Shown here one piece after another: positions 6,806 through 7,552 of a stretch of 7,552 nt of DNA. The stretch covers positions 1 to 7,552 of the forward strand of contig PWVN01000074.1 in the NCBI GenBank assembly GCA_003561835.1, in the 5' to 3' direction. This DNA is from Syntrophomonadaceae bacterium. GTDB taxonomy: Bacteria > Bacillota > Dethiobacteria > PWVN01. Under the pieces are notes generated by a model, which was not told the origin of the DNA, did not search any database, and saw nothing but the letters and a program-made list of their open reading frames with translations. The position numbers and the translations under genes were made by a program. Every line of letters starts with the position of its first letter. Within the stretch, counting starts at the first letter, position 1.

Positions 6806-7552
6806 ATGTATATGAAAATCGCTGTAGCAGGAATCGGATATGTTGGCCTGTCCATTGCGGTGCTGTTGGCGCAACACAATGAAGTGACCGCTTTAACGAC
6901 CACTCAGGAAAAGGTGGACATGCTGCACCGCAAAGAATCGCCCATTAAAGACAAAGAGATTGAAGAGTTCTTAAGGACCAAGGATCTCCGTCTAACGGTA
7001 ACCACCGACAGAGTCAACTTCTACAAAGACGCGAAGTATGTGATTGTCGCCACACCGACGGATTATGACCCGGTTAAAAACTATTTCAATACGAGCACTG
7101 TTGAAGCGGTGATTGCTGAATCCCTCTCCCTCAACCCGGATGCGGTGATTGTCATCAAATCCACCGTTCCGGTAGGGTATACGGAAAGAATAAGGGAAGA
7201 ATTTAATGCCGACAATATTATATTTTCACCGGAGTTTCTCAGAGAAGGGAAAGCCCTCTACGATAATCTTTATCCCACAAGGATTGTCGTCGGCGAACAG
7301 TCAAAACGAGCGGAGAGGTTTGCAGAACTGCTGGTTGAAGGAGCCCTTAAAGGGGATATACCCGTATTGTTCACAAGGTCCACGGAAGCAGAGGCAATCA
7401 AACTCTTTGCAAATTCATATCTAGCCATGAGAGTGGCCTTCTTTAACGAACTCGATTCCTACGCGGAGGTAAGGGCGCTTGATACCAGGCAGGTCATTGA
7501 AGGTGTTGGCCTGGACCCGAGAATCGGGAATCATTACAACAACCCTTCTTTC
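6806..7552 (+). CDS. ugd: UDP-glucose 6-dehydrogenase, N-terminal part (cut by window end)
   Basis: The enzyme oxidises UDP-glucose to UDP-glucuronate in two NAD-dependent steps in the cytoplasm, supplying capsule or exopolysaccharide precursors. The visible 249 codons (of about 390 expected) resemble the short E. coli/streptococcal Ugd class throughout. They show the dinucleotide loop GIGYVG (9-14), TPTDYDP, KSTVPVG, SPEFLREGKALYDN (from 141), EAIKLFANSYLAMR with the conserved Lys and Asn at 199 and 203, and DPRIGNHYNNPSF at the window edge. The catalytic cysteine motif (GGYCLPKD-type) should follow immediately outside the window. The start is ATG 6806 or, equally possible, ATG 6812. One oddity is that the acidic residue at the end of the second beta strand, which binds the NAD ribose, appears as Thr31 (EVTALTTT, where E. 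coli Ugd has EVVALDIL). Base composition is clearly lower in GC than the two upstream genes, suggesting a separate and possibly acquired polysaccharide locus. Confidence 0.93.
   Translation, partial: MYMKIAVAGIGYVGLSIAVLLAQHNEVTALTTTQEKVDMLHRKESPIKDKEIEEFLRTKDLRLTVTTDRVNFYKDAKYVIVATPTDYDPVKNYFNTSTVEAVIAESLSLNPDAVIVIKSTVPVGYTERIREEFNADNIIFSPEFLREGKALYDNLYPTRIVVGEQSKRAERFAELLVEGALKGDIPVLFTRSTEAEAIKLFANSYLAMRVAFFNELDSYAEVRALDTRQVIEGVGLDPRIGNHYNNPSF

Noticed and set aside
6737..6811. Longer start for ugd at GTG 6737
   Set aside because: It is in frame, but would add 23 residues not seen in the family, whose members start directly at the MKI strand; ATG 6806 or 6812 have a purine-rich binding site.
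1..7552. CRISPR array, tRNA, rRNA or insertion sequence
   Set aside because: No regularly spaced repeats, cloverleaf-like segments, rRNA signatures, terminal inverted repeats or transposase motifs were seen on either strand.

Overview
The window reads as part of a chromosome from a fairly GC-rich Gram-positive anaerobe of the Clostridia/Peptococcaceae type. This is inferred from the addB-addA gene order, strong GGAGG-type ribosome binding sites, a GTG start and an AT-rich sigma-A-like promoter region; no ribosomal or other phylogenetic marker is present. All three real genes are on the + strand.

Bases 1-160 are an AT-rich leader with a plausible sigma-A promoter (about 12-40), a short tandem repeat and a 38-base stem-loop (84-121). 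Bases 161-6640 hold two large, GC-rich genes in one probable transcription unit. The first encodes an AddB-like protein of 1106 aa, the second an AddA-like UvrD-family helicase of 1019 aa. They are separated by 99 bases with a good ribosome binding site and a possible weak hairpin.

In the known complex, AddA is the translocating helicase plus a nuclease. AddB is an inactivated helicase plus a second nuclease stapled by a 4Fe-4S cluster. Together they resect double-strand breaks for RecA. Here the AddA motor is complete and all four AddB cluster cysteines are present. However, the AddB catalytic Asp/Lys pair has been replaced (Phe/Tyr), its N-terminal Walker A loop is missing, and the AddA protein stops about 91 residues after helicase motif VI, without the usual C-terminal nuclease domain. 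As written, the pair would be an AddAB-like helicase with no recognisable nuclease site. This is the most interesting observation in the window.

Bases 6641-6805 are a non-coding junction where composition and codon use change from GC-rich to moderate GC. From 6806 to the window end lies the first ~249 codons of a UDP-glucose 6-dehydrogenase of the short enterobacterial/streptococcal type, cut by the window edge just before its catalytic cysteine. It probably belongs to a polysaccharide locus unrelated to the repair genes. The junction may be a rearrangement boundary that also removed the 3' end of addA.
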